This document shows positions 6,218 to 15,054 of a stretch of DNA of 47,589 bases, in pieces (position 1 is the stretch's first letter; each line of letters starts with the position of its first letter). The notes under the pieces were generated by a model. That model had not been told where the DNA came from and made no database searches. It saw only the letters and a program-made list of their open reading frames with translations. Source of the DNA: Treponema_I sp045597345 (GTDB taxonomy: Bacteria > Spirochaetota > Spirochaetia > Treponematales > Treponemataceae); the NCBI GenBank assembly GCA_045597345.1, contig JAZLJW010000212.1:1-47589 (forward strand), in the 5' to 3' direction. The translations under genes and the position numbers were made by a program.

Positions 6218-7729
6218 ATGTGTTGTGGTGGCACAGCGCTGTTACGTAAAAATTGGATGGTATCTGTGGGTGGAACAGAAAAATCTCTTTTACGCCTGGT
6301 AGACTTGGTGTCTGCTGTTGGCGGAGAAGTGATTGGAACTGAACAGTCAATACATAATTTCTCATTTTATTCGGTTGCTACAGACAGTAGAAATGTTACT
6401 TCCGGCAGTCTTTTTGTGCCGCTGGTTGGTGAATTTCAGGATGGTCACCATTATATTCCTGCTGCTCTTGAAAAGGGAGCGTCTGCAGTATTTGCCGATT
6501 TTAAGCACCGTGATTTTATTCAGCAAACGGTTGAAGCTGTTGCTGCTGATAAAAATGCGGTCATCATTCTTGTAGAAAATACGCTGTATGCTTTACAGCA
6601 TGCTGCTGCTGCATATGTTGCGCAATTCCGTAACCTGATCAAAATCGGTGTAACGGGTTCCAACGGAAAAACAACTACGAAAGAATTATTAAAATCTGTC
6701 ATCTCACAGAAATACCGGGTTGTTGCTACTGAAGGGAACTATAACAGCGAAACCGGATTGCCTTTGTCAGTGTTTAAAATCAACTCAGAACACGAAGTTG
6801 GCATTTTTGAAATGGGCATGAACCGTGTCGATGAAATTGGCGAACTTTCCCGTGTTTTGTGTCCTCAATATGCAATCATAACAAATATTGGTACGGCTCA
6901 TGTGGGTATCTTGGGATCTCAGGATAACATTGCAGCCGAAAAGAAAAAGATATTCAGTCAATTTACTCAGGATGGACGTGGATTCGTACCTGAGAATGAT
7001 ACGTATGTAACTTACTTGAAACAGGTACCGCAAGGCTCAGTGCAGTCCTTTGGTAAAACAACGACTCCCGGTGTAAGCAATATCGAAAATCTGGGACTTG
7101 CGGGAACCCGTTTCGTTTTATCTGGAGTACCGGTAACACTTCCTTTGGCAGGTGAATACAATTTCAGTAATGCGTTAGGTGTAGTAAGCCTTGCTTTAGA
7201 ATTAGGAATTTCTCCAGAGCAGATAAAAACTGGCCTTGAATCGATACAGCCAATGACGGGTAGAAGTAATATCCTGAAGGGACGGTTCACGGTTGTAGAA
7301 GACTGTTATAATGCCAATGCGGAAAGCATGGGTGAAAGCATTAAGTTTTATGGCAGTATTTCGATGCCTCAGAATGCAAAGAAAGTATTGGTTCTGGGCG
7401 ATATGTTTGAACTGGGCGATCAAAGCGCTGAAATTCATGAGCGAATGGTATCACTTGCCTGGAACAGTGGTGCCCAGGTTCTGATTTTGCTGGGAGAATC
7501 ATTTTGTGATGCTGCAGAAGTGGTACTTTGCAAAATGCCTGCATCGGAGGACAGTCCGGTTGTTCTTCTGGAACGGTCTTCAGATGATAAAGAAATTTCG
7601 GGAATTGCTGCCAGACTTTGCAAAATGATGAGCGATGGAGATCTTGTGTTGATAAAAGGGTCTCGGGGTATGCATTTGGAACGCATTGCCACACCGCTCA
7701 TTTCTTCTGCAGAAAAGGGGGCTGTATGA
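6218..7729 (+). CDS. murF: UDP-N-acetylmuramoyl-tripeptide--D-alanyl-D-alanine ligase MurF
   Basis: This 503-aa Mur ligase adds D-Ala-D-Ala to the UDP-MurNAc-tripeptide in the cytoplasm. The N-terminal substrate domain (SVATDSRNVTSGSLFVPLVGEFQDGHHYI) precedes the ATP loop GVTGSNGKTTTKE at about residues 144-156. Later come EMGMNRVDEIGELSRV, TNIGTAHVGILGS and DCYNANAESM, all usual for MurF. The start is uncertain: neither ATG 6218 nor ATG 6257 has a good Shine-Dalgarno, and the frame stays open upstream into ftsL. The stop overlaps the ftsW start (ATGA), so translation is coupled. Confidence 0.95.
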   Translation: MCCGGTALLRKNWMVSVGGTEKSLLRLVDLVSAVGGEVIGTEQSIHNFSFYSVATDSRNVTSGSLFVPLVGEFQDGHHYIPAALEKGASAVFADFKHRDFIQQTVEAVAADKNAVIILVENTLYALQHAAAAYVAQFRNLIKIGVTGSNGKTTTKELLKSVISQKYRVVATEGNYNSETGLPLSVFKINSEHEVGIFEMGMNRVDEIGELSRVLCPQYAIITNIGTAHVGILGSQDNIAAEKKKIFSQFTQDGRGFVPENDTYVTYLKQVPQGSVQSFGKTTTPGVSNIENLGLAGTRFVLSGVPVTLPLAGEYNFSNALGVVSLALELGISPEQIKTGLESIQPMTGRSNILKGRFTVVEDCYNANAESMGESIKFYGSISMPQNAKKVLVLGDMFELGDQSAEIHERMVSLAWNSGAQVLILLGESFCDAAEVVLCKMPASEDSPVVLLERSSDDKEISGIAARLCKMMSDGDLVLIKGSRGMHLERIATPLISSAEKGAV

Positions 7730-8874
7730 ATAGATCAGTGAATCTGTTTGCATCCCGCCCCATAGAAAGCCGGAAAAGTGACAGTGGATTGATTATTTCC
7801 ATGCTGCTGCTGTTTGCGTTAGGTTTGTTCACCTTGTATGCATCTTCCGAAAGTTATGCTACCAGAGCATTTGGCGACAGCATGTATTTTGTAAAACGCC
7901 AGATGTTGAGCATGTCACTGGGACTTGTCCTGATGATTGTCATTATGTGTGTTCCCCTGTCATTTATCAGACGTTGTCTGCCATTTATCTATTGTGGAAC
8001 CTTACTTCTGTGTTTACTGACATTTATACCAGGTATTGGTGATGAGCGGAATGGAGCTTCCCGCTGGATAAAACTGCCGGGAATCGGTACGTTCCAGCCT
8101 TCGGAAGCAGCAAAAATTGCAGTGGTTCTGTTTCTTGCCAACCTGTTTGATAAAAAAAGTGACAGCCTTGAAGATTCCCGTACGGTGTACATCGCATCTT
8201 TTGGTGTATTTCTTTTTGTCTTTGTCATTTTCTTTCAGAATGACTTTTCAACTTCGATATTCATTCTGGGCATAGCTCTGGTACTGTTTCTTCTGGCTGG
8301 AGTTAGATGGCGCTGGTTTGGCGCTTTTGCACTTTTTGCTGTACCGTTGGGTATTCTTTTCGTCTTTGTTTCAGAATACCGGGTAAACCGTGTCATTGCC
8401 TGGCTTCGGCCTGATTATGATATTCAGGGAATCAACTACCAGCTGAATGCGTCTAAGCGGGCTATCAGTGCCGGTGGATTATGGGGCTCGGGTTTTGGTA
8501 TCGGGCTGGAATATGTAACGAAGATTCCTGAAGTTCAGTCGGATTTTATTTTTTCCGGTTGGACTGAAGCAATGGGATTATTTGGCGTAATACTGTATTT
8601 TGGCATACTCTTTTATTTTGGGTATCGTTGTATGGTGACTGCTCTCACTGCAAATAACCGGTTCAACGCGCTTATGACCGCTGGATTAACGCTGGAAATC
8701 CTGTCTCAAAGTTTATTGAACTGTGGAGTTGTGTCGGGTGCTGTGCCTAGTACTGGTATACCGTTGCCGTTTTTTTCATCAGGTGGTTCGTCCCTGTTGA
8801 TGACGATGATTGCCTGCGCGTTGATTCTGAATGTTTCACAAAGCAGGAATAGTGTGGAGAGTGACTATGAGTGA
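7726..8874 (+). CDS. ftsW: FtsW, SEDS-family peptidoglycan glycosyltransferase of the divisome
   Basis: A 382-aa polytopic membrane protein of the SEDS family, which polymerises lipid II at the septum with a class B PBP. The start at 7726 overlaps the murF stop by 4 bp. Motifs are NGASRWIKLPGIGTFQPSE (near residues 105-123), INYQLNASKRAISAGGLWG, PEVQSDFIFS and the terminal TGIPLPFFSSGGSS. About ten hydrophobic segments are visible. No mraY, murG, murC or septal PBP gene lies nearby, so those functions must be encoded elsewhere. Confidence 0.95.
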   Translation: MNRSVNLFASRPIESRKSDSGLIISMLLLFALGLFTLYASSESYATRAFGDSMYFVKRQMLSMSLGLVLMIVIMCVPLSFIRRCLPFIYCGTLLLCLLTFIPGIGDERNGASRWIKLPGIGTFQPSEAAKIAVVLFLANLFDKKSDSLEDSRTVYIASFGVFLFVFVIFFQNDFSTSIFILGIALVLFLLAGVRWRWFGAFALFAVPLGILFVFVSEYRVNRVIAWLRPDYDIQGINYQLNASKRAISAGGLWGSGFGIGLEYVTKIPEVQSDFIFSGWTEAMGLFGVILYFGILFYFGYRCMVTALTANNRFNALMTAGLTLEILSQSLLNCGVVSGAVPSTGIPLPFFSSGGSSLLMTMIACALILNVSQSRNSVESDYE

Positions 8875-9691
8875 TGGTTTGGTGTATTCATCGTACAGTA
8901 AGTATTTTGAAGAAACTGAAGATGTAACGAAAGACAAAAAAACACGACTCTTAAAGATTCTGGTGATTGTTCTGGTCTCAGTTCTGGTCATGGAAGCACT
9001 GTTGTATACCCTTGTATTTCCTACATTTGCTGCCGTTGAAATTCACTTCAGCGGTTTGAAACAAATCTCTGAAAAGACTCTTTTGCAAATGGGAGGCTCT
9101 GTTCAGAATACCAGCTGGTTGAAGTTTGACTCAGGAGCGTATGCAGCCCGTCTTGCGGCAAATAATGCAATTGAGAGTATCAGTGTTGAGAAAAAGTTTC
9201 CCAATATTGTGCTGGTTCATGTCCAGGAGCGGGAAAGCGTAGCAACAAGTCTGATAAGTTCAAATGGACGGACCGTACCGGTTCAGATTGATAAAACTGG
9301 GGTGGTTTTCAGTATTGAGAATAGGGAAACTGTTCCATCGGTGCCTTTGGTTACGGGGTTAGCGCTTGATGATTCAGGTGATGGATACCGCATATCTTCT
9401 GTTACACGGCCTTTATTGGATCGTCTGGCATTTATCAGGGATAACTGCCCGAAGTATCTTTCTGCATTGTCTGAAATTCATGTGGAATTGAGACCGTCTG
9501 GGGGGTATGATCTGGTGTTATATCCGATTCATACACCGGTAAAAGTCATTACAGATAGAAATCTTGATGAGGAATCGTTACAGTATATGATGATATTGCT
9601 AGATGTCATTAAGACTATGGATTCTGATATTCAGGAAGTTGATATGCGATACGGTTCAGTAGTATACAAGGTTGCGGGGGAAAAGGCATGA
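8867..9691 (+). CDS. ftsQ: FtsQ/DivIB-type cell division protein
   Basis: A 274-aa bitopic protein: a cytoplasmic N terminus of about 30 residues, a transmembrane segment near residues 30-50 (LKILVIVLVSVLVMEALLYTL), then a POTRA domain (FAAVEIHFSGLKQISEKTLLQMGG) and the FtsQ beta domain with the typical FPNIVLVHVQERESVA. The ATG at 8867 is chosen over the in-frame ATG 8831 because GGAGAG precedes it by about 6 nt and it overlaps ftsW by only 8 bp. It is coupled to ftsA by ATGA. Its role is a scaffold linking early and late divisome proteins. Confidence 0.88.
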   Translation: MSDGLVYSSYSKYFEETEDVTKDKKTRLLKILVIVLVSVLVMEALLYTLVFPTFAAVEIHFSGLKQISEKTLLQMGGSVQNTSWLKFDSGAYAARLAANNAIESISVEKKFPNIVLVHVQERESVATSLISSNGRTVPVQIDKTGVVFSIENRETVPSVPLVTGLALDDSGDGYRISSVTRPLLDRLAFIRDNCPKYLSALSEIHVELRPSGGYDLVLYPIHTPVKVITDRNLDEESLQYMMILLDVIKTMDSDIQEVDMRYGSVVYKVAGEKA

Positions 9692-10926
9692 GCGGAAGTA
9701 TTGTAGGCCTTGATATCGGCACCTCGTTTGTTCGTGTTGTCATTGGTGAAATTAACGAAGATGGAGAACTCCAGATTTCCGGTGTTGGAGCTGCCCCGTC
9801 TTCCGGCTTGAAACACGGATTGGTAGTAAATATTGAAGCTACCGTTGCTGCTGTTCAGCAGGCGATTGAAGCTGCTGAAATGATGAGCGGCATTGAAGTT
9901 GAACGCGTTATAGCCTGTATAGGCGGTGAACAGATAGAAAGTATGAGCTCCAACGGTGTAGTAGCCGTTGCAGATAAAAATACCCGTGAAATTACCCAGG
10001 AAGATGTAAATAGGGCAATAGAGCTGGCTACAGCAGTCCCGATTTCACCTGCACGTCAGTTGCTGCATACAGTGCCGCAGGGTTTTTCTGTAGATGGTAC
10101 TGGTGGAATTGCAACTCCTATAGATATGATTGGCGTGCGTCTTGGTGTTGATGTTCTGATAGTTACGGCTGCAATTACTTCGCTGAAAAACGTTATCAGG
10201 GTAATAAAGCGCTCAGGTATAGAAGTTGACAGCATCATGTTGAAAACGCTGGCTTCTGTTCAGGCCGTTACTACTGAGGAAGAACGGCAGCTTGGATCAA
10301 TTATTATTGATTTAGGCGGTGGTTCGACTGATGCAATGGTATTGATTGATGGTGCTCCGTTGTGTACAGCAACAGTTCCAGCTGGTGGTATAAACGTAAC
10401 GCAGGATATTTCATATATCTGTGGAATCAGTTTTGATGTTGCGGAACGGATAAAGAAATCGAGTGGATGCTGTTGGGAACCGCTGCTTGATGCCTATGAA
10501 GCTGTATTGATTCCTGGAGTTGGAGGACGGCCTCCTGAAGAAATATCAAGGAATGATATCTGCAGAATCATGCAGCCGCGTATGGAAGAAATTCTGTGTA
10601 TGATTCGTGATAAAATTGCCGCTCTGATCAGCCGCCGCCAGTTAATGGGAAACATCATCCTGATTGGTGGTGGTGCTCAGATGCCGGGAATTGTAGATCT
10701 GGTATCGAACATTTTTGAAACCAGGTCGGTCCGTATAGGATCTGCGGGTAACTTTGGAGGGCTTCATGACGAATATCATGGACCTGAATTTGCCAGTGCC
10801 GTTGGACTTGTGGTAAGTAATCTGGATAAAAGCCATGAGACAGGCCTTCGTGGGGCAGATGCTGCTCCTGAGAAAAAAGGAAAATTTTTCAGTCAGATAT
10901 CTGACTTCTTTAAGGAATTTTTCTGA
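9688..10926 (+). CDS. ftsA: FtsA, actin-like membrane tether of FtsZ
   Basis: A 412-aa actin-family ATPase. Phosphate-1 loop IVGLDIGTSFVRVVIGE is at residues 4-20, phosphate-2 IIIDLGGGSTDAMVLIDG near 205-222, and the adenosine motif IILIGGGAQMPGI near 324-336. The C terminus KGKFFSQISDFFKEFF is an amphipathic helix of the kind that anchors FtsA to the membrane. Its start overlaps the ftsQ stop. ftsZ follows after a 140-bp gap containing a hairpin, so the FtsA:FtsZ ratio may be set there. Confidence 0.95.
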   Translation: MSGSIVGLDIGTSFVRVVIGEINEDGELQISGVGAAPSSGLKHGLVVNIEATVAAVQQAIEAAEMMSGIEVERVIACIGGEQIESMSSNGVVAVADKNTREITQEDVNRAIELATAVPISPARQLLHTVPQGFSVDGTGGIATPIDMIGVRLGVDVLIVTAAITSLKNVIRVIKRSGIEVDSIMLKTLASVQAVTTEEERQLGSIIIDLGGGSTDAMVLIDGAPLCTATVPAGGINVTQDISYICGISFDVAERIKKSSGCCWEPLLDAYEAVLIPGVGGRPPEEISRNDICRIMQPRMEEILCMIRDKIAALISRRQLMGNIILIGGGAQMPGIVDLVSNIFETRSVRIGSAGNFGGLHDEYHGPEFASAVGLVVSNLDKSHETGLRGADAAPEKKGKFFSQISDFFKEFF

Positions 10927-10943
10927 ATAAACTATGAAAAACA

Positions 10944-10974
10944 GCCTTGGCCATGGTGAAAAACATGGCAAGGC
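10944..10974 (+). other. Hairpin in the ftsA-ftsZ gap
   Basis: GCCTTGGCCATG (10944-10955) pairs with CATGGCAAGGC (10964-10974) with one bulged G and an 8-nt loop. No T-run follows, so it is not a standard terminator. It could be an RNA processing or stability element before ftsZ. The 140-bp gap 10927-11066 holds no gene. Confidence 0.45.
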
Positions 10975-11066
10975 ATGACATAATACAGATATACCGTACT
11001 TGGCGGATACGTCTCACCGTTTCGCTAAAGCGCAGATAGTACAAAAATGGGTGGAGGGAACGTACT

Positions 11067-12296
11067 ATGGAATTCTCAGTTATTGATGAACGGGCTGCCA
11101 GTCCCACTGTTATTAAGGTTATTGGTGCTGGTGGTGGTGGCTCAAACGCCGTTAACCGTATGATAGCTGCAGGCATAGAAAACGTTGAGTTTATTGCAGC
11201 AAATACTGACTTACAGGCATTGAATTCTTCCAATGCTCAGAAAAAACTTGGAATTGGATCAAAATTAACCGGAGGCCTTGGCGCTGGTGGTAAACCTGAA
11301 GTAGGTGAAAAAGCTGCCATTGAAGATAGTGATGCTATTGCTAACGTTCTGAAAGGCGCAGATATGGTGTTTGTAACAGCAGGTATGGGTGGTGGTACCG
11401 GAACAGGTGCTGCTCCTATCATTGCAAAAATTGCAAAGGAACAGGGGGCTCTGACCGTTGGTGTCGTAACCAAGCCATTTAATTTTGAAGGAAAACAGAA
11501 AATGGCTCTGGCTAATGAAGGGATTCAAAAGCTTCACAAAGAAGTTGATACTCTCATAATCATTCCAAATCAGAATCTGCTGAAAATTGTTGATAAAAAA
11601 ACTCCAGTGCGTGAAGCATATAAAATGGCTGATGACGTTCTCCGTCAGGGTGTACAGGGTATTTCTGACCTGATTACAAAACATGGTGAAGTAAATATCG
11701 ACTTTGCTGATGTACGCACCACTATGGAAAATAAAGGTGATGCCATTCTTGGTGTTGGTTTCGGTACGGGTGATAACCGTGCTGTTGATGCTGCAACTGC
11801 AGCAATTAATAATCCTCTTCTTGAAGATTCCCACATTGATGGATCAAAGAATATTCTGATTAATGTTACCGGTGGTGAAGACGTTTCCATCATGGAAATT
11901 GCTGAAGTTGTTGATATCATTAACTCAAGTGCTGATCCTGATGTACTGACCATTTATGGCTCTACCATAGATCCGACAATGAATGGCAGTATTCAGGTAA
12001 CCGTTATTGCTACCGGATTCCCTCAGGATGAAATTCCAGGGTACAGTCCGGCACCAGCTCAGACTGCAGAGGTTCATCAGAAATCTGGTGCTGCTGGCGC
12101 TACTCAGGCAGCAGCACCAGATTCCTCTGCAAGAAAAACAAATGGTGATTTTTTTACCATCGAGCAGTTCAAGAATCTTGGAAAAAGTGAACCCTCTGGA
12201 ACCAGTCTGTTTGGATCTGGAGCCGGAACATCAGTAAGTGATCTGGAAACTCCTACTGCGTTGCGTAATGGCGGCATGGGGTTTAATCAGAAGTAA
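11067..12296 (+). CDS. ftsZ: FtsZ, tubulin-like division GTPase
   Basis: A 409-aa GTPase that forms the Z-ring. The N-terminal nucleotide loop VIGAGGGGSNAVNRMI and the tubulin signature GMGGGTGTGAAP (about residues 106-117) are intact, as are NLLKIVDKKTP and GDNRAVDAA. A disordered Ala/Gln/Ser-rich linker (from about residue 325) leads to a conserved-tail-like DLETPTALRN near the end, which should bind FtsA. GGAGGG lies 8 nt before the ATG. It is the last of the core division genes; xerC follows closely. Confidence 0.97.
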   Translation: MEFSVIDERAASPTVIKVIGAGGGGSNAVNRMIAAGIENVEFIAANTDLQALNSSNAQKKLGIGSKLTGGLGAGGKPEVGEKAAIEDSDAIANVLKGADMVFVTAGMGGGTGTGAAPIIAKIAKEQGALTVGVVTKPFNFEGKQKMALANEGIQKLHKEVDTLIIIPNQNLLKIVDKKTPVREAYKMADDVLRQGVQGISDLITKHGEVNIDFADVRTTMENKGDAILGVGFGTGDNRAVDAATAAINNPLLEDSHIDGSKNILINVTGGEDVSIMEIAEVVDIINSSADPDVLTIYGSTIDPTMNGSIQVTVIATGFPQDEIPGYSPAPAQTAEVHQKSGAAGATQAAAPDSSARKTNGDFFTIEQFKNLGKSEPSGTSLFGSGAGTSVSDLETPTALRNGGMGFNQK

Positions 12297-12312
12297 GGCT
12301 TTTCTGTATCGT

Positions 12313-13230
12313 ATGGCTGCCGATTCGCCACAGCAGTGGTACATCCGTCTTGAAAATCTTTTCTATGATGAATTGGTTTCTCAAGACGGAAAGGCTTCTG
12401 AGACTGCAGAAACATATCTGACTGCCATTACACAGTTTCTTGATTGGTGTCTGGAACAGGCGGTTCTTCTTGAAACTGTCGATGTCCATTTTTTAACGCT
12501 GTATTTTGCTCAGCGCCGGATATCGGTCGATGAACAGACTGTGGCAAAGGATATGTCAGCCTTGCGTTCTTTCGGGGCTTTTCTTTGTCGGAATAACATC
12601 TGGAAAGAAAATGCCGCACTTCTTTTGGAAAAACCTTCAGTAAAACGTCCGCTGCCACGGGTTCTTTCCGTTGATCAGGTTGAATCGCTGCTGTCGGCTA
12701 TTGACACAACTGATGTGTTGGGCGTTCGTGACCGTGCACTGTATGAATTGATTTATTCGTCAGGACTGCGCATAAGCGAAGCAAGTAATCTTCGTCTTGA
12801 AAATATACACATGGACGAAAACCTGATTTGGGTTCTCGGAAAAGGTGATAAAGAGCGAATGATTCCTTTTGGTGATGATGCCCGTTACTGGATGAAAAAG
12901 TGGCTGACGGAAGCACGTCCTGCCATTGTAAAAAATGGAATCGTTCCCTGGGTGTTTGTTAATTATCAGGGAAAGCAGCTTTCGCGAAAAGGAATCTGGA
13001 AGCGGTTTCAGCAGTTGGAAGCAATGAGTGGTGTAACTGCAAAGGTACATACGTTACGGCATAGTTTTGCAACACATCTTCTGGCAGGTGGAGCAGATTT
13101 GCGGTCGGTACAGGAATTACTGGGACATGCAGATTTATCCACAACCCAGATATACACTCATGTAAGCGATGATGAGCTTGCGCAGTATCATCATGAGTAT
13201 TTTCCCCAGCATAAAGGAGATGCAAAATGA
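12313..13230 (+). CDS. xerC: Tyrosine recombinase XerC
   Basis: A 305-aa tyrosine recombinase. The N-terminal SAM-like core-binding domain (WYIRLENLFYDELVSQDGKASETAETYL) is followed by the catalytic domain. Visible catalytic residues are Arg in SSGLRISEA, Lys in GKGDKERM, HTLRHSFATH, LLGHADL, and the nucleophile Tyr in STTQIYTHV. The ATG at 12313 gives the usual family length, with AAGG at 12295-12298; an upstream ATG at 12238 would overlap ftsZ by about 60 bp. It overlaps the next gene by ATGA. With XerD (17189) it should resolve chromosome dimers at dif. C versus D is assigned by position. Confidence 0.88.
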   Translation: MAADSPQQWYIRLENLFYDELVSQDGKASETAETYLTAITQFLDWCLEQAVLLETVDVHFLTLYFAQRRISVDEQTVAKDMSALRSFGAFLCRNNIWKENAALLLEKPSVKRPLPRVLSVDQVESLLSAIDTTDVLGVRDRALYELIYSSGLRISEASNLRLENIHMDENLIWVLGKGDKERMIPFGDDARYWMKKWLTEARPAIVKNGIVPWVFVNYQGKQLSRKGIWKRFQQLEAMSGVTAKVHTLRHSFATHLLAGGADLRSVQELLGHADLSTTQIYTHVSDDELAQYHHEYFPQHKGDAK

Positions 13231-13964
13231 AAAAATCATGGAAAAGACAAGGCGTAGTTGTTCTGTGTCTTCTGCCTGTTCTTATGACAGTGGTTTCCTG
13301 TGGTGGTCCCAATGTAAATTACATCAAACGTGTGCAGTCTTTGGAAGAGGGTGTTCAGAGTCCTACTACAATTGATGAACTGAAGGATGCCATAAAAAAA
13401 TATGAAGACCGGGTTGAAGATGTCATTGCTGCAGAAACCCAGACCGGCATCTGGTGGAAAATTCTTGCAACACGGTATATGGACAATAAGATGTATGGCG
13501 AGGCGCTGAATGCTTTTCAGCATGCTATTCTGTATTATCCGGCAAACCAGAACTTGTACTATTACATTGGCGTATGCGCCGGATATATGGCAAAAGCTGA
13601 ACTTGATTATTCTGCTACGGCTGATCATTCAAAGAAACAGAATTATCTGAAACTTGCGGAAGAAGGCTATAAACGTGCTGTTGAACTTGAACCACGGTAT
13701 GCCCGTGCATTATATGGCTTGGGAGTTCTGTATACGTTCGAAATGGACAAAAGTGCTGAGGCTATTCCGATTCTGGAAAAACTATTGACGATAGAAACCC
13801 GTCATACAGAAGGTATGTTTGTACTGGCTCGTGCGTATTACATGAATTACGAATTCCAGCTTGCTGTAGATATGTATGACCGGATTATTGCAACAACAAC
13901 TTCGGAGCAAAGTAAAGCAGATGCCGAAGCAAACAAGAAAGTAGTTCTTTCAGCTATGTATTGA
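13227..13964 (+). CDS. TPR-repeat lipoprotein
   Basis: A 245-aa predicted lipoprotein with signal peptide MKKSWKRQGVVVLCLLPVLM and lipobox VVSC, Cys25 being the lipidation site. Residues about 75-235 form tetratricopeptide-like helical pairs, for example YGEALNAFQHAILYYPANQNLYYYIG and LAEEGYKRAVELEPRYARALYGLG. It overlaps the xerC stop (ATGA). A similar gene follows ftsZ and xerC in other treponemes as I recall, but its function is unknown. A scaffold role at the envelope is plausible from the TPRs. Confidence 0.8.
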   Translation: MKKSWKRQGVVVLCLLPVLMTVVSCGGPNVNYIKRVQSLEEGVQSPTTIDELKDAIKKYEDRVEDVIAAETQTGIWWKILATRYMDNKMYGEALNAFQHAILYYPANQNLYYYIGVCAGYMAKAELDYSATADHSKKQNYLKLAEEGYKRAVELEPRYARALYGLGVLYTFEMDKSAEAIPILEKLLTIETRHTEGMFVLARAYYMNYEFQLAVDMYDRIIATTTSEQSKADAEANKKVVLSAMY

Positions 13965-13990
13965 CCGCTGACTGTTCGAAAAATTTCATT

Positions 13991-14028
13991 AAAAAAAGCA
14001 GTTTTTTTAGGAAAACTGCTTTTTTTTT
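13991..14028. terminator. Bidirectional terminator ending the division operon
   Basis: AAAAAAAGCAGTTTT (13991-14005) and AAAACTGCTTTTTTT (14012-14026) form a long stem with a 6-nt loop and a T-run. It separates the division operon from dprA. Confidence 0.88.
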
Positions 14029-14056
14029 GAATTTTGGCGTAAATACATATAGTGTT

Positions 14057-15040
14057 ATGAATGAAAACCAATTACTGTTACAAGTAGCATTAACACGAAT
14101 GTATTTTTTGAATACTGCGCAGAAGATTCTGTTGTCAGAGAAACTTGACAATTGGGATACTCTGGCGGTACTTTCTAAAATTGACTTGGAAAGAATCTGT
14201 GGAAAGGCATTGAGAATACCACAGTGGGATACAGGTGCTGTCAGATTACGTGCCGAACGTGATGTACGGTTGATGCGCCATTACGGGATTTCCTTTATTT
14301 CCTGGAAGAATTCATTGTATCCAAGACTTCTCCGGGAAATACCACAACCGCCGTTCGGTTTGTATGTGCGTGGTAATGCTGCTGCACTGGCAGGCGGTGT
14401 GCGGGGGGCACTTGGCATTGTAGGAACCAGAAAACCGGATGGCTCTGGGATACAGAGTGCGTATACAATGGCGCGGGATTGTGTTCTGCAAGGCATTACG
14501 GTGGTTTCAGGTCTTGCAATGGGAATTGATAGTGCGGCGCATCGTGGCGCTCTGTCAACGGTTACGGATCCCGATGATTCCCGTTACTATGGACCGTACA
14601 CTGTAGCGGTCTGTGGAACCGGACTTGATCAGGTATTCCCGGTAGCAAACAAAAAACTTGCTGTGCAGATACTGCGACGGGGAGGATGTCTGGTCAGCGA
14701 GTATCCGCCTGAAACGCCCGGGTCGAAATGGACTTTTCCGGAACGGAACCGTATTATCAGCGGCTTGTGTTCCGGGATTCTGGTTGTTCAGGCACCTGCA
14801 AAATCCGGAGCCTTGATAACTGCTGATTTTGCATTGGAACAGGGCCGTGAGCTGTTCCTGCATCCTGTCGGAGTGGAATACTCCAGACGGGTTGATAAAA
14901 TAACTACCAAACGGACAATGCAGTCCCTGGCACTGGATGGTGCTCTGGTTACTGATTCCGTGTATGATATACTACCGCATCAGATTGCGGTTAAAGATCT
15001 GCCTCCGGCTGACAACGGCCAGCTGGCATTTGATCTGTAA
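14057..15040 (+). CDS. dprA: DprA/Smf DNA-processing protein
   Basis: A 327-aa protein of the DprA family, which loads RecA on incoming single-stranded DNA during transformation. A short N-terminal helical region leads into the Rossmann-like domain: YGISFISWKNSLYPRLLREI, LGIVGTRKPDGSG, VVSGLAMGIDSAAHRGAL, VCGTGLDQVFP, SEYPPETPGSKWTFPERNRI and SGALITADFALEQGRE. The ATG at 14057 is used; the earlier ATG at 13961 would read through the terminator and lies inside the TPR gene. No Shine-Dalgarno is visible and a weak -10-like hexamer lies just upstream, so the leader may be very short. Confidence 0.93.
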   Translation: MNENQLLLQVALTRMYFLNTAQKILLSEKLDNWDTLAVLSKIDLERICGKALRIPQWDTGAVRLRAERDVRLMRHYGISFISWKNSLYPRLLREIPQPPFGLYVRGNAAALAGGVRGALGIVGTRKPDGSGIQSAYTMARDCVLQGITVVSGLAMGIDSAAHRGALSTVTDPDDSRYYGPYTVAVCGTGLDQVFPVANKKLAVQILRRGGCLVSEYPPETPGSKWTFPERNRIISGLCSGILVVQAPAKSGALITADFALEQGRELFLHPVGVEYSRRVDKITTKRTMQSLALDGALVTDSVYDILPHQIAVKDLPPADNGQLAFDL

Positions 15041-15054
15041 TGTGGAGATTAATT

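Noticed and set aside
12238..12312. ATG at 12238 as the xerC start
   Set aside because: It overlaps ftsZ by about 60 bp and adds residues not seen in XerC; 12313 gives the usual length.
13961..14056. ATG at 13961 as the dprA start
   Set aside because: The extension runs through a strong terminator and overlaps the TPR gene; the DprA-like sequence begins after 14057.
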